Below are positions 10,928 through 21,028 of a DNA stretch of 64,000 nt, one piece after another. The number at the start of each line of letters is the position of its first letter. Position 1 is the first letter of the stretch. The DNA comes from Pseudomonas sp. Tri1 (GTDB taxonomy: Bacteria; Pseudomonadota; Gammaproteobacteria; Pseudomonadales; Pseudomonadaceae). The notes under the pieces are model-generated. The model ran no database searches. It was not told the DNA's origin and saw nothing but the letters and a program-made list of their open reading frames with translations. The position numbers and the translations under genes were made by a program. The stretch spans positions 1,038,001 to 1,102,000 of the forward strand of contig NZ_CP072913.1 of NCBI RefSeq assembly GCF_017968885.1, in the 5' to 3' direction.

Positions 10928-11040
10928 GATCGTTCCCACGCTCCTGCGTGGGAATGTCGCCAGGGGCGCTCCGCGTTCCGCTTCTGGAAGTGACGCAGAC
11001 CGTCACGGGATGCATTCCCACGCAGAGCGTGGGAACGATC
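10928..11040. repeat. REPIN of a second family (CGTTCCCACGC)
   Basis: GATCGTTCCCACGCTCCTGC at the left and its near-inverse GCAGAGCGTGGGAACGATC at the right flank about 55 bases. Each arm itself contains an inner palindrome (TTCCCACGC/GCGTGGGAA). This family differs from the GCTTGCTCGCG repeats elsewhere in the window. Confidence 0.8.
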
Positions 11041-11077
11041 AAAGACGGGCGCAAGGCCGCCCAAGAAGTAGCTGCAG

Positions 11078-12238
<1,161 letters not shown>

Positions 12239-12292
12239 TAAGCACGTCCTACAAAGGTTGCAGGCGGTATGAGACCGCCCATAATGACGCGC

Positions 12293-12320
12293 ATTATACG
12301 AGGCCGCGCGTGCCTCTGAA
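12293..12320 (-). promoter_or_regulatory. Candidate sigma-70 promoter of algW
   Basis: Read on the minus strand, TTCAGA and TATAAT are separated by 16 bases, about 55 bases before the algW start. The -10 overlaps a small palindrome (ATAATG, five bases, CATTAT). Confidence 0.5.
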
Positions 12321-12342
12321 CGGGATATTTAGGAGTCTTTTC

Positions 12343-13101
12343 ATGGCCGTAGCCCTGAACACCCTGGTCGAAGAAGCGGACCGCTACCTGGCAAGCAGCC
12401 GGATTGCCGATTATTGCCCCAATGGCCTGCAGGTCGAAGGCGCGCCCCAGGTGACGCGCATCGTCAGCGGCGTCACCGCCAGCCAGGCGTTGCTCGATGC
12501 CGCCGTGGAGGCCGGTGCCGACCTGATCCTGGTGCATCACGGCTACTTCTGGAAAGGCGAGAACCCCTGTGTCACGGGCATGAAGCAGCGTCGCCTGAAA
12601 ACGTTACTCAAGCATGACATCAGCCTGCTGGCGTATCACTTGCCGCTGGATTTGCACGCTGAGGTAGGTAACAACGTGCAATTGGCCCGTCAGTTGGACA
12701 TCACCGTCGAGGGGCCGCTGGATCCGGAAAATCCCAAGGTCGTCGGCCTGGTCGGTTCCCTGTCCGAACCGATGACGCCCCGGGATTTCGCCCGCAAGGT
12801 CCAGGAGGTCATGGGCCGCGAGCCGTTGTTGATCGAAGGCGAGCAGATGATCCGCCGGGTCGGCTGGTGCACCGGCGGTGGCCAGGGTTATATCGATCAG
12901 GCGGTGCTGGCCGGGGTTGACCTGTACCTCAGCGGCGAGGCGTCGGAGCAGACCTTCCACAGCGCCCGGGAAAACGGCATCAGCTTCATCGCCGCCGGGC
13001 ACCATGCAACTGAGCGCTATGGTGTGCAGGCGCTGGGCGAGCACCTGGCGCGACGCTTTGCTTTGGAACACATCTTTATCGATTGCCCGAATCCCATTTG
13101 A
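12343..13101 (+). CDS. Nif3-like dinuclear metal centre protein (YbgI family)
   Basis: A 252 aa member of the Nif3/YbgI family, which forms toroidal hexamers with a two-metal site; E. coli YbgI is annotated as a GTP cyclohydrolase I type 2 homologue and its true role is unsettled. Metal-binding landmarks are LILVHHGYFW (paired His) and GHHATERYG near the C-terminus. The ATG chosen has AGGAG seven bases upstream; an in-frame GTG eleven codons earlier has no such signal. It is divergent from algW and followed by a REPIN. Confidence 0.88.
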   Translation: MAVALNTLVEEADRYLASSRIADYCPNGLQVEGAPQVTRIVSGVTASQALLDAAVEAGADLILVHHGYFWKGENPCVTGMKQRRLKTLLKHDISLLAYHLPLDLHAEVGNNVQLARQLDITVEGPLDPENPKVVGLVGSLSEPMTPRDFARKVQEVMGREPLLIEGEQMIRRVGWCTGGGQGYIDQAVLAGVDLYLSGEASEQTFHSARENGISFIAAGHHATERYGVQALGEHLARRFALEHIFIDCPNPI

Positions 13102-13116
13102 TCACGTGTAATCCCC

Positions 13117-13206
13117 TGTGGGAGCGAGCTTGCTCGCGATAGCGGAGGGTCAGTCAACTTCAATGCCGACTGATACACTGCTATCGCGAGCAAGCTCGCT
13201 CCCACA
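13117..13206. repeat. REP doublet (REPIN), GCTTGCTCGCG family
   Basis: Inverted pair TGTGGGAGCGAGCTTGCTCG and CGAGCAAGCTCGCTCCCACA between the Nif3-like gene and cysD. Confidence 0.9.
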
Positions 13207-13354
13207 AAAGTCTGTTGCAACGCCCGAACCACCAGGCATATCCATATGCTGTTTCGATCTAGTTGGCGCCCTGATTAGAAGAGGTCGCTGTGCTAGGATT
13301 CCCCGCTCGAACACGGCCCGCTGGCCGTTCATAAGAAAGTTTTCGTGAGTAGCC

Positions 13355-14272
13355 ATGGTCGACAAACTGACGCATCTGAAACAGCTGGAGGCGGAAAGCA
13401 TCCACATCATCCGCGAGGTGGCCGCCGAGTTCGATAACCCGGTGATGCTGTACTCCATCGGTAAAGACTCCGCCGTGATGCTGCACCTGGCACGCAAGGC
13501 GTTCTTCCCCGGCAAGCTGCCGTTTCCGGTGATGCACGTCGACACCCGCTGGAAATTCCAGGAAATGTACAAATTCCGCGACCGCATGGTCGAGGAGCTG
13601 GGCCTGGACCTGATCACTCACGTGAACCCGGATGGCGTGGCCCAGGGCATCAACCCGTTCACCCACGGCAGTGCCAAGCACACCGACATCATGAAGACCG
13701 AAGGCCTCAAGCAGGCCTTGGACAAATATGGTTTCGACGCTGCGTTCGGCGGTGCCCGTCGCGATGAAGAAAAGTCCCGTGCCAAGGAGCGCGTGTACTC
13801 GTTCCGCGACAGCAAGCACCGCTGGGACCCGAAGAACCAGCGCCCGGAGCTGTGGAACGTCTACAACGGCAAGGTCAACAAAGGCGAGTCGATTCGCGTG
13901 TTCCCGCTGTCGAACTGGACCGAGCTGGACATCTGGCAGTACATCTACCTCGAAGGCATCCCGATCGTGCCGCTGTACTTCGCCGCCGAGCGTGAAGTGA
14001 TCGAGAAAAACGGCACGCTGATCATGATCGACGACGAGCGCATCCTCGAGCACCTGTCCGACGAAGAAAAAGCTCGCATCGTCAAAAAGAAAGTGCGTTT
14101 CCGTACCCTTGGCTGCTACCCGTTGACGGGCGCGGTGGAGTCCGAGGCTGAAAGCCTGACGGACATCATTCAGGAAATGCTCCTGACGCGAACTTCCGAG
14201 CGCCAGGGCCGGGTCATCGACCACGATGGCGCAGGCTCGATGGAAGATAAGAAACGTCAGGGTTATTTCTAA
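13355..14272 (+). CDS. cysD: Sulfate adenylyltransferase subunit CysD
   Basis: Small catalytic subunit of ATP sulfurylase, which makes adenosine 5'-phosphosulfate (APS) from ATP and sulfate. The 305 aa protein has the PP-loop SIGKDS at residues 34-39 and the conserved DTRWKFQEM and [15 protein letters not shown] blocks. The next gene, cysNC, starts ten bases after its stop and supplies the GTPase that drives the reaction. The promoter region upstream has no nearby gene on the same strand, so transcription probably starts between the REPIN and cysD. Confidence 0.97.
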   Translation: MVDKLTHLKQLEAESIHIIREVAAEFDNPVMLYSIGKDSAVMLHLARKAFFPGKLPFPVMHVDTRWKFQEMYKFRDRMVEELGLDLITHVNPDGVAQGINPFTHGSAKHTDIMKTEGLKQALDKYGFDAAFGGARRDEEKSRAKERVYSFRDSKHRWDPKNQRPELWNVYNGKVNKGESIRVFPLSNWTELDIWQYIYLEGIPIVPLYFAAEREVIEKNGTLIMIDDERILEHLSDEEKARIVKKKVRFRTLGCYPLTGAVESEAESLTDIIQEMLLTRTSERQGRVIDHDGAGSMEDKKRQGYF

Positions 14273-14281
14273 GGGGTTGTC

Positions 14282-16180
14282 ATGTCGCACCAATCTGATT
14301 TGATCAGCGAGGACATCCTCGCCTACCTGGGCCAGCACGAGCGCAAAGAGCTGCTGCGTTTCCTGACCTGCGGTAACGTCGACGACGGCAAGAGCACCCT
14401 GATCGGGCGCCTGCTGCACGACTCCAAGATGATCTATGAAGATCACTTGGAAGCTATCACCCGCGATTCGAAAAAAGTCGGCACCACCGGTGACGACATC
14501 GACCTGGCGTTGCTGGTCGATGGCCTGCAGGCCGAGCGCGAGCAAGGCATCACCATCGATGTTGCGTACCGCTACTTCTCCACCGCCAAGCGCAAATTCA
14601 TCATTGCCGATACGCCCGGTCATGAGCAGTACACCCGCAACATGGCCACCGGTGCGTCCACCTGTGACCTGGCGATCATCCTGGTAGATGCCCGTTACGG
14701 CGTGCAGACCCAGACCCGTCGCCACAGTTTCATTGCCTCGTTGCTGGGCATCAAGCACATCGTCGTGGCCATCAACAAGATGGACCTCAAGGACTTCGAC
14801 CAGGGCGTGTTCGAGTCGATCAAGGCCGACTACCTGAAGTTCGCCGAAGGCTTGAAGATGAAGCCCACCAGCATGCACTTCGTGCCGATGTCTGCCCTCA
14901 AGGGCGACAACGTGGTGAACAAGTCCGAGCGCTCGCCGTGGTACACCGGCCAGTCGCTGATGGAAATCCTCGAGACCGTGGAAGTGGCGGGCGACCGTAA
15001 CTTCACCGACCTGCGCTTCCCGGTGCAGTACGTCAACCGTCCGAACCTGAACTTCCGCGGTTTCGCCGGCACCCTCGCCAGCGGCATCGTGCACAAGGGC
15101 GACGAAGTGGTGGTGTTGCCGTCGGGCAAGAGCAGCCGCGTGAAATCCATCGTCACCTTCGAAGGCGAGCTGGAGCACGCCGGCCCTGGCCAAGCGGTGA
15201 CGCTGACCATGGAAGACGAAATCGACATCTCCCGTGGCGACTTGCTGGTGCATGCCGACAACGTGCCGCCGGTGACCGACAGCTTCGAAGCGATGCTGGT
15301 GTGGATGGCCGAAGAGCCGATGCTGCCGGGCAAGAAATACGACATCAAGCGCGCCACCAGCTATGTGCCGGGCTCGATTGCCAGCATCGTCAACAAGGTC
15401 GATGTGAACACCCTGGAAGAAGGTCCTGCCAGCGCGTTGCAGCTCAACGAAATCGGCAAGGTGAAGATCGCCCTCGATGCACCGATCGCCCTGGACGGTT
15501 ACGAGAGCAACCGCACCACTGGCGCGTTCATCATCATCGATCGGCTGACCAACGGTACGGTCGGCGCCGGCATGATCGTGGCCCAGCCGTTGGCCCATGG
15601 CAGCAGCACGCACCACGGAAAACTGGCCCATGTGTCGGTAGAAGAACGCGCCCAGCGCTTCGGCCAGCAACCGGCCACGGTGCTGTTCAGTGGCCTGTCG
15701 GGCGCGGGCAAAAGCACGCTGGCCTATGCGGTGGAACGCAAGTTGTTCGACATGGGCCGTGCGGTCTTCGTCCTCGATGGCCAGAACCTGCGCCATGACT
15801 TGAACAAAGGCCTGCCGCAGGACCGTGCCGGGCGTACCGAGAACTGGCGCCGTGCGGCCCACGTTGCCCGTCAGTTCAACGAAGCCGGCCTGCTGACCCT
15901 CGCCGCGTTCGTTGCGCCGAATGCCGAAGGACGTGAGCAGGCCAAGGACCTGATTGGTCGGGAGCGTCTGTTGACGGTCTACGTCCAGGCCTCGCCGACG
16001 GTGTGTGCCCAGCGTGATCCGCAAGGGCTGTATGCCGCTGCTGGCGACAACATTCCAGGCGAATCCTTCCCGTACGACGTGCCGCTGGATGCCGACCTGG
16101 TGATCGACACCCAGTCGCTGACGCTGGAAGAGAGCGTCAAGCAAGTGCTGGATCTGCTGCGCAAGCGTGGGGCGATCTAA
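14282..16180 (+). CDS. cysNC: Bifunctional sulfate adenylyltransferase GTPase / APS kinase CysNC
   Basis: Fusion of the regulatory GTPase subunit of ATP sulfurylase with APS kinase, 632 aa. The N-terminal EF-Tu-like domain has G1 [11 protein letters not shown]3 [11 protein letters not shown] and G4 INKMDLKD. The C-terminal kinase begins near residue 455 and has its own P-loop [10 protein letters not shown] at about residue 471, then the APS-binding [14 protein letters not shown]. Together with CysD it converts sulfate to PAPS for cysteine synthesis and sulfation. A strong terminator follows. The fusion is the usual Pseudomonas form. Confidence 0.97.
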   Translation: MSHQSDLISEDILAYLGQHERKELLRFLTCGNVDDGKSTLIGRLLHDSKMIYEDHLEAITRDSKKVGTTGDDIDLALLVDGLQAEREQGITIDVAYRYFSTAKRKFIIADTPGHEQYTRNMATGASTCDLAIILVDARYGVQTQTRRHSFIASLLGIKHIVVAINKMDLKDFDQGVFESIKADYLKFAEGLKMKPTSMHFVPMSALKGDNVVNKSERSPWYTGQSLMEILETVEVAGDRNFTDLRFPVQYVNRPNLNFRGFAGTLASGIVHKGDEVVVLPSGKSSRVKSIVTFEGELEHAGPGQAVTLTMEDEIDISRGDLLVHADNVPPVTDSFEAMLVWMAEEPMLPGKKYDIKRATSYVPGSIASIVNKVDVNTLEEGPASALQLNEIGKVKIALDAPIALDGYESNRTTGAFIIIDRLTNGTVGAGMIVAQPLAHGSSTHHGKLAHVSVEERAQRFGQQPATVLFSGLSGAGKSTLAYAVERKLFDMGRAVFVLDGQNLRHDLNKGLPQDRAGRTENWRRAAHVARQFNEAGLLTLAAFVAPNAEGREQAKDLIGRERLLTVYVQASPTVCAQRDPQGLYAAAGDNIPGESFPYDVPLDADLVIDTQSLTLEESVKQVLDLLRKRGAI

Positions 16181-16200
16181 GTAACGCCGCTGTAACTGAA

Positions 16201-16234
16201 AGCCCGCAGATGAGTGATCATCTGCGGGCTTTTT
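16201..16234 (+). terminator. Rho-independent terminator after cysNC
   Basis: AGCCCGCAGATGA, a four-base loop and TCATCTGCGGGCT make a perfect 13-bp stem followed by TTTT, 20 bases after the cysNC stop. Confidence 0.9.
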
Positions 16235-16249
16235 GGTGTCTGGAGGGAC

Positions 16250-16344
16250 GCGATCGCGGGCAAGCTCCCCGCAGGGGATTGTCAGTGAACACAAGATTGG
16301 CGTTCACACCAATCCTATGCGGGAGCGAGCTTGCTCGCGATGAG
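16250..16344. repeat. REP pair, partly degenerate
   Basis: CGATCGCGGGCAAGCTCCCC at the left is a degenerate copy; GGGAGCGAGCTTGCTCGCGA at the right is canonical. The pair sits between the cysNC terminator and the end of the acyltransferase gene. Confidence 0.75.
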
Positions 16345-16359
16345 GCCAGGGCAACCACC

Positions 16360-17268
16360 TCAAGACTTGGCGGGATACTCGCGATGCATCTGCCCAAGCA
16401 ACGCATCCTTGTCCTGCCACAACTGATTGATCCAGCCCTGGAATTCCAGGCGATACACACCATCCTGATCGTAGTTCTTGCCGATGAACTGCGGCGGGAT
16501 CTGCAGTTCCTGGAAATGCACCACCACCTCGTCCACCTTGCCGCAGAGCAAATCCCAATACCCCGGACGTCCGCCCGGATAATGGATCGTCACGTTGATG
16601 ATCGACTCCAGTTGCTCACCCATGGCATCGAGTACAAACGCGATGCCGCCGGCCTTGGGCTTGAGCAGGTAGCGAAATGGTGACTGCTGCTGGGCATGCT
16701 TGCCTTCGGTGAAACGCGTGCCTTCGACGAAGTTGAAGATGCCCACCGGGTTGTCGCGAAACTTCGCGCAGGTCTTGCGGGTGGTTTCCAGGTCCTTGCC
16801 TTTCTTTTCCGGGTGCTTTTCCAGGTACGCCTTGGAATAACGTTTCATGAACGGGAACCCCAGCGCCCACCAGGCCAGGCCGATCACCGGCACCCAGATC
16901 AACTCCTGCTTGAGGAAAAACTTCAATGGCCGGACGCGCCGGTTCAGCACGTACTGCAACACCATGATGTCGACCCAGCTCTGGTGGTTGCTGGTGACCA
17001 GGTACGAGTGCTGGTAGTCCAGGCCTTCCAGGCCGCTGAGGTGCCAGCGGGTATGGCGCAGCAGGTTCATCCAGGCTTTGTTGTTGCTGATCCAGGTTTC
17101 GTGGATGTGGCCCATCAGCCAGTCGGTGCAGCGCTGGGCGGCGGGGAAGGGCAGCAACAGTTTGAAAATCGCCACGATGAACAGCGGCGTGCAGCAGGCG
17201 ATAGTGTTCAGTGCCAACAGCAGCGAGGCAATCACGCCGCGCAATGGGGCAGGCAGGAAATCCAGCAT
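16360..17268 (-). CDS. 1-acyl-glycerol-phosphate acyltransferase-like protein (YihG type)
   Basis: Membrane-associated PlsC-family acyltransferase, 302 aa, probably acylating lysophosphatidic acid or a related lysophospholipid. The catalytic HX4D motif is His95-Asp100 in SNHQSWVD and the second motif is FVEGTR at residues 180-185. Hydrophobic segments at about residues 10-40 and 123-140 place it in the inner membrane. The length and N-terminus resemble E. coli YihG more than PlsC (about 245 aa). It starts directly after the pta stop (TAAATG), so the two are co-translated. Confidence 0.85.
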   Translation of the reverse strand: MLDFLPAPLRGVIASLLLALNTIACCTPLFIVAIFKLLLPFPAAQRCTDWLMGHIHETWISNNKAWMNLLRHTRWHLSGLEGLDYQHSYLVTSNHQSWVDIMVLQYVLNRRVRPLKFFLKQELIWVPVIGLAWWALGFPFMKRYSKAYLEKHPEKKGKDLETTRKTCAKFRDNPVGIFNFVEGTRFTEGKHAQQQSPFRYLLKPKAGGIAFVLDAMGEQLESIINVTIHYPGGRPGYWDLLCGKVDEVVVHFQELQIPPQFIGKNYDQDGVYRLEFQGWINQLWQDKDALLGQMHREYPAKS

Positions 17269-19368
17269 TTAAATATCCAGGGGTCGGTTGGCGGCTTGGA
17301 TCGCGGTCAGGGCGATGGTGTACACGATGTCGTCGACCTGGGCGCCGCGCGGCAAGTCGTTCACCGGTTTGCGCAGGCCTTGCAGCATCGGCCCGAGGCT
17401 GACGCAATCGGCGCTGCGTTGCACAGCCTTGTGGGTGGTGTTGCCGGTGTTCAGGTCCGGGAAGATGAATACCGTCGCCCGGCCGGCCACCTGGCTGTTG
17501 GGCGCCAGTTGCCGCGCCACGGTTTCGTTGGCGGCGGCGTCGTACTGCAGCGGGCCGTCGATCAGCAAGCCGTGTTGCGCCTCGTGGGCCAGCAAGGTGG
17601 CTTCGCGGACTTTCTCCACTTCCTCGCCACTGGCCGATTCGCCGCTGGAATAGCTGAGCATCGCCACCCGTGGGGTGATGCCGAACGCGGCGGCCGAGTC
17701 GGCGCTTTGCAGGGCGATCTCCGCCAGTTCCGCCGCACTGGGGTGCGGGTTCATCACGCAGTCGCCGTACACCAGCACTTCTTCGGGGAACAGCATGAAA
17801 AACACCGAGGACACCAGGGAGCAACCCGGCGCGGTCTTGATCAGTTGCAAGGCGGGGCGGATGGTGTTGGCGGTGGAGTGGATGACCCCGGACACGAGGC
17901 CGTCGACCTCGTCGAGCGCCAGCATCATGGTGCCGATCACCACGGTGTCTTCCAGTTGCTGCTCAGCCATCGGCGCGTTCAGGCTCTTGCTCTTGCGCAA
18001 CCGCACCATGGGCTCGACGTAACGCTCGCGAATCGAGTCCGGGTCGAGAATCTCCAGCCCCGGCGGCAGTTCGATGCCTTGGGCACGGGCCACTGCTTCG
18101 ACGTCGGCCGGTTTGGCCAGCAGCACACAGCGGGCGATGCCTCGGGCCTGGCAAATCGCGGCGGCCTGTACGGTCAGCGGTTCGCTGCCTTCAGGCAGCA
18201 CGATGCGTTTGTTGGCGGCCTGGGCTCGCTGGATCAACTGATAGCGGAACACCGCCGGCGACAGGCGCATTTCCCGGGGTGTGCCACAGCGCTGGTGCAG
18301 CCACTTGGCGTCCAGGTGGCTGGCGACAAAGTCGGTGATGATCTCCGCGCGCTCGCGGTCGTCGATCGGGATTTCCTTGTTCAGGCTGTTGAGCAGGTTG
18401 GCGGTGTCATAAGAACCGGTGCTCACCGACAGCACCGGCAACCCGGCCTGCAAGGCGCCTCGGCACAGGTCCATGATACGTGGGTCGGGCAGGGTGTCGC
18501 TGGTCAGCAACAGGCCGGCCAGCGGCACGCCATTGATCGCGGCCAGGCTCACCGCGAGGATGATGTCGTCGCGATCGCCGGGGGTCACCACCAGTACGCC
18601 GGGCTTGAGCAACTCCACGGTGTTGCGCATGGTGCGCGCGCAAATGATGATGTTGCTCATGCGCCGGGTTTCGTAATCCCCGGCGTTGAGCACCTGCGCG
18701 CCCATCAGGTCGGCCACGTCGCGGGTGCGCGGGGCGTTGAGTTCGGGGCGGAAAGGGATGCAACCGAGCAGGCGGAAATCGCCGCTGCGCAACAGCGGCG
18801 AGTGTTCCTTGAGGCGTGCGGAAAACGCTTCCATGCTTTCGTCGGTACGGACCTTGTTCAGGATCACCCCGAGGACCTTCGGGTCCTTCGGTCCACCGAA
18901 CAACTGGGCCTGCAATTCCACCCGGCCGGACAGCTCGGTCAGCACTTCGTTTTCCGGGGCCGACACCAGGATGACCTCGGCGTCCAGGCTCTTGGCCAGG
19001 TGCAGGTTGACCCGGGCGGCGTAACTGGCGTTGCGGGTCGGGACCATGCCCTCGACGACCAGCACGTCCTTGCCAATGGCGGCCTGTTGGTAAAGGGTGA
19101 TGATTTCTTCCAGCAGTTCGTCGAGCTGGCCGTCGCCCAGCATGCGCTCGACGTGAGCCAGGCCCAGGGGTTGTGGCGGCTTGAGGCCGTGGGTCCGGGC
19201 CACCAGCTCAGTGGAGCGCTCCGGCCCGGTATCGCCGGGGTGGGGTTGGGCGATGGGTTTGAAAAAGCCGACTTTCAGCCCGGCCCGTTCGAGGGTACGC
19301 ACCAGCCCGAGGCTGATGGAGGTCAGACCCACACCAAAATCGGTGGGCGCGATAAAAAAAGTTTGCAT
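17269..19368 (-). CDS. pta: Phosphate acetyltransferase Pta
   Basis: Interconverts acetyl-CoA and acetyl phosphate. At 699 aa this is the long form: an N-terminal P-loop-like AAA_26 domain (MQTFFIAPTDFGVGLTSISL), a central DRTGG domain (about residues 215-330) and the catalytic PTA/PTB domain from about residue 370 (IVLPEGSEPLTVQAA, with SCSLVSSVFFM-like and YGDCVMNPHPS blocks). ackA, the usual partner, is not next to it here; the acyltransferase gene is directly downstream instead. Confidence 0.95.
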   Translation of the reverse strand: MQTFFIAPTDFGVGLTSISLGLVRTLERAGLKVGFFKPIAQPHPGDTGPERSTELVARTHGLKPPQPLGLAHVERMLGDGQLDELLEEIITLYQQAAIGKDVLVVEGMVPTRNASYAARVNLHLAKSLDAEVILVSAPENEVLTELSGRVELQAQLFGGPKDPKVLGVILNKVRTDESMEAFSARLKEHSPLLRSGDFRLLGCIPFRPELNAPRTRDVADLMGAQVLNAGDYETRRMSNIIICARTMRNTVELLKPGVLVVTPGDRDDIILAVSLAAINGVPLAGLLLTSDTLPDPRIMDLCRGALQAGLPVLSVSTGSYDTANLLNSLNKEIPIDDRERAEIITDFVASHLDAKWLHQRCGTPREMRLSPAVFRYQLIQRAQAANKRIVLPEGSEPLTVQAAAICQARGIARCVLLAKPADVEAVARAQGIELPPGLEILDPDSIRERYVEPMVRLRKSKSLNAPMAEQQLEDTVVIGTMMLALDEVDGLVSGVIHSTANTIRPALQLIKTAPGCSLVSSVFFMLFPEEVLVYGDCVMNPHPSAAELAEIALQSADSAAAFGITPRVAMLSYSSGESASGEEVEKVREATLLAHEAQHGLLIDGPLQYDAAANETVARQLAPNSQVAGRATVFIFPDLNTGNTTHKAVQRSADCVSLGPMLQGLRKPVNDLPRGAQVDDIVYTIALTAIQAANRPLDI

Positions 19369-19426
19369 GCGGATTCTCTAAGGGTGCATGGCAAGGGCGA
19401 GGCTATAACTGCCGTCTACCGTCAAT

Positions 19427-19735
19427 TCAGTCGCCAAGGTTATCGCTAACCGGGGCCTGTGCGCACCAGCCACAGTCAAAGGGCTGGCCTATTTTTTCAA
19501 TGCGTTGCGCGGGGTCCAGCACCCAGGCACGGGACTGCCACGGTGGCTGGTGGCGCAGATGCTGGGTGTGGCCACAGGACAGCTCGGCCACCCAGTGTCC
19601 GTCTTCGTCCTGATGCAAACCCGTGACCGTCGGTCTGTTCGAGCAAGCCCGTTTGTCCGGGTTCCGTTCGCTTTCGGGCAAATCCTTGTTTAGACTTGTC
19701 CGTTCTTCATTCTTATGCAAAAGGTCTCGCCCCAT
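19427..19735 (-). CDS. DUF3565 domain protein
   Basis: Small protein of unknown function. The conserved part starts near residue 35 (TVTGLHQDEDGHWVAELSCG) and carries Cys/His motifs, SCGHTQH and FDCGWC, that could bind zinc. The start is uncertain: the ATG used gives 102 aa and overlaps the slyD start by two bases on the opposite strand; an ATG ten codons further upstream lies inside slyD. The Shine-Dalgarno is weak in both cases. It is transcribed toward pta. Confidence 0.65.
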   Translation of the reverse strand: MGRDLLHKNEERTSLNKDLPESERNPDKRACSNRPTVTGLHQDEDGHWVAELSCGHTQHLRHQPPWQSRAWVLDPAQRIEKIGQPFDCGWCAQAPVSDNLGD

Positions 19736-20219
19736 GCTGATCGCCGCCAATAAGGCTGTCTCCATCGACTATACCCTGACCAACGACGCTGGTGAGGTCA
19801 TCGACAGCTCTGCCGGCGGCGCTCCGCTGGTCTACCTGCATGGCGCAGGCAACATCATCCAGGGCTTGGAAAAAGCCTTGGAAGGTAAAACTGTCGGTGA
19901 CGACTTGAACGTGACCGTTGAACCCGAAGACGCTTATGGCGAGTACTCCGCCGAACTGGTCAGCACCCTGAGCCGCAGCATGTTCGAAGGCGTGGATGAA
20001 CTGGAAGTGGGCATGCAGTTCCACGCGTCGGCACCCGATGGCCAGATGCAGATCGTCACCATCCGCGATCTGGAAGGCGATGACGTTACCGTTGACGGTA
20101 ACCACCCACTGGCCGGCCAGCGCTTGAACTTCAAAGTCAAGATCGTTGACATCCGCGACGCCAGCCAGGAAGAAATCGCTCATGGTCACGTCCATGGCGA
20201 AGGTGGCCATCACCACTGA
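19734..20219 (+). CDS. slyD: FKBP-type peptidyl-prolyl isomerase SlyD
   Basis: Cytoplasmic prolyl isomerase and chaperone of 161 aa. The FKBP half-domains (VSIDYTLTNDAGEVIDSS and LNFKVKIVDIRDAS) flank an insert-in-flap domain (about residues 70-128). The C-terminus is short and His-rich (HGHVHGEGGHHH), a metal-binding tail known in SlyD to take up nickel and other metals. The ATG has AAGG about ten bases upstream; the open frame extends further upstream without a convincing start. A terminator follows. Confidence 0.93.
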   Translation: MLIAANKAVSIDYTLTNDAGEVIDSSAGGAPLVYLHGAGNIIQGLEKALEGKTVGDDLNVTVEPEDAYGEYSAELVSTLSRSMFEGVDELEVGMQFHASAPDGQMQIVTIRDLEGDDVTVDGNHPLAGQRLNFKVKIVDIRDASQEEIAHGHVHGEGGHHH

Positions 20220-20248
20220 TTTCTGCGCTACGCTCAAGTGAACTGGAG

Positions 20249-20270
20249 AGGCGCCATACGGCGCCTTTTT
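20249..20270 (+). terminator. Rho-independent terminator after slyD
   Basis: AGGCGCC, four-base loop ATAC and GGCGCCT followed by a T-run. Confidence 0.85.
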
Positions 20271-20334
20271 AGTCGGTTGCTGTTAGCATCGTCCCAAGGC
20301 TGTTTCGAAAAGATATGCAAACCTGGAGTTCGTC

Positions 20335-20817
20335 ATGAGTGCTTTTCACGACCTTAATCTGAAAGCCCTGGATGGTCAGGACCTTCCTCTGGCGCCTTTC
20401 AAGGGGCAAGTCGTGCTGGTGGTCAACGTCGCCTCCAAATGTGGCCTGACGCCGCAGTACGCTGCGTTGGAAAATCTCTACCAGCAATACAAGGCCAAAG
20501 GCTTCACCGTGCTGGGCCTGCCCTGCAATCAGTTCGCCGGGCAAGAACCGGGGACGGAGCAGGATATCCAAGCGTTCTGCAGCCTCAACTACGGCGTGTC
20601 ATTTCCGCTGTCCAGCAAGCTGGAAGTGAACGGTCATGGCCGTCATCAGTTGTACCGCCTGCTGGCGGGCGAGGGCGCCGAGTTTCCCGGGGACATTACC
20701 TGGAACTTCGAAAAATTCCTGCTCGGCAAGGACGGTCGGGTGTTGGCGCGTTTTTCGCCACGCACGGCGCCTGATGATCCGGCCGTGATCCAGGCGATCG
20801 AGAAAGCGTTGGTCTGA
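20335..20817 (+). CDS. Glutathione peroxidase-family thiol peroxidase
   Basis: Cytoplasmic peroxidase of 160 aa in the GPx/BtuE family, reducing hydroperoxides. The peroxidatic Cys36 lies in NVASKCGLTPQY (where animal enzymes have selenocysteine), the Gln in LGLPCNQFAGQEPG and the Trp in ITWNFEKFL complete the catalytic tetrad region, and a possible resolving Cys sits in IQAFCSLNYGV. Bacterial members of this type generally use thioredoxin. It has TGGAG eight bases before the ATG and is separated from slyD by a terminator. Confidence 0.9.
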   Translation: MSAFHDLNLKALDGQDLPLAPFKGQVVLVVNVASKCGLTPQYAALENLYQQYKAKGFTVLGLPCNQFAGQEPGTEQDIQAFCSLNYGVSFPLSSKLEVNGHGRHQLYRLLAGEGAEFPGDITWNFEKFLLGKDGRVLARFSPRTAPDDPAVIQAIEKALV

Positions 20818-20833
20818 AAGCCAGGCAGCAAAC

Positions 20834-20867
20834 CCTGTAGCGAGGGGATGAATCACCTCGCCACAGG
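20834..20867. repeat. Short palindromic repeat, TGTGGCGAGG family
   Basis: CCTGTAGCGAGGGGAT and ATCACCTCGCCACAGG form a hairpin just after the peroxidase gene. A related copy lies after the DUF1329 gene and another before cheV. Confidence 0.7.
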
Positions 20868-21028
20868 TCATGCGCCTGGCTTACGTTGGATCCAGCCCAC
20901 CGAATGTCGATCATCTTGGCTACCTTCTGATCCTTGATCACCCAAATCAATAGTGCTACCCAGCACTGGGCATGCCACATATTATCGCCGTCATATCGAC
21001 CTGCGACCTTGTCCCGTGGAGTGCCCCC

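Noticed and set aside
13259..16294. A very long open frame (about 1,000 codons) on the minus strand opposite cysD-cysNC
   Set aside because: It is the antisense shadow of two well-identified genes in GC-rich DNA; its translation is His/Asp/Val-rich with no recognisable motif.
16696..19449. A 917-codon plus-strand open frame opposite pta and the acyltransferase
   Set aside because: Both opposite-strand genes have full family motifs; the plus frame has only the low-complexity composition of antisense GC-rich sequence.
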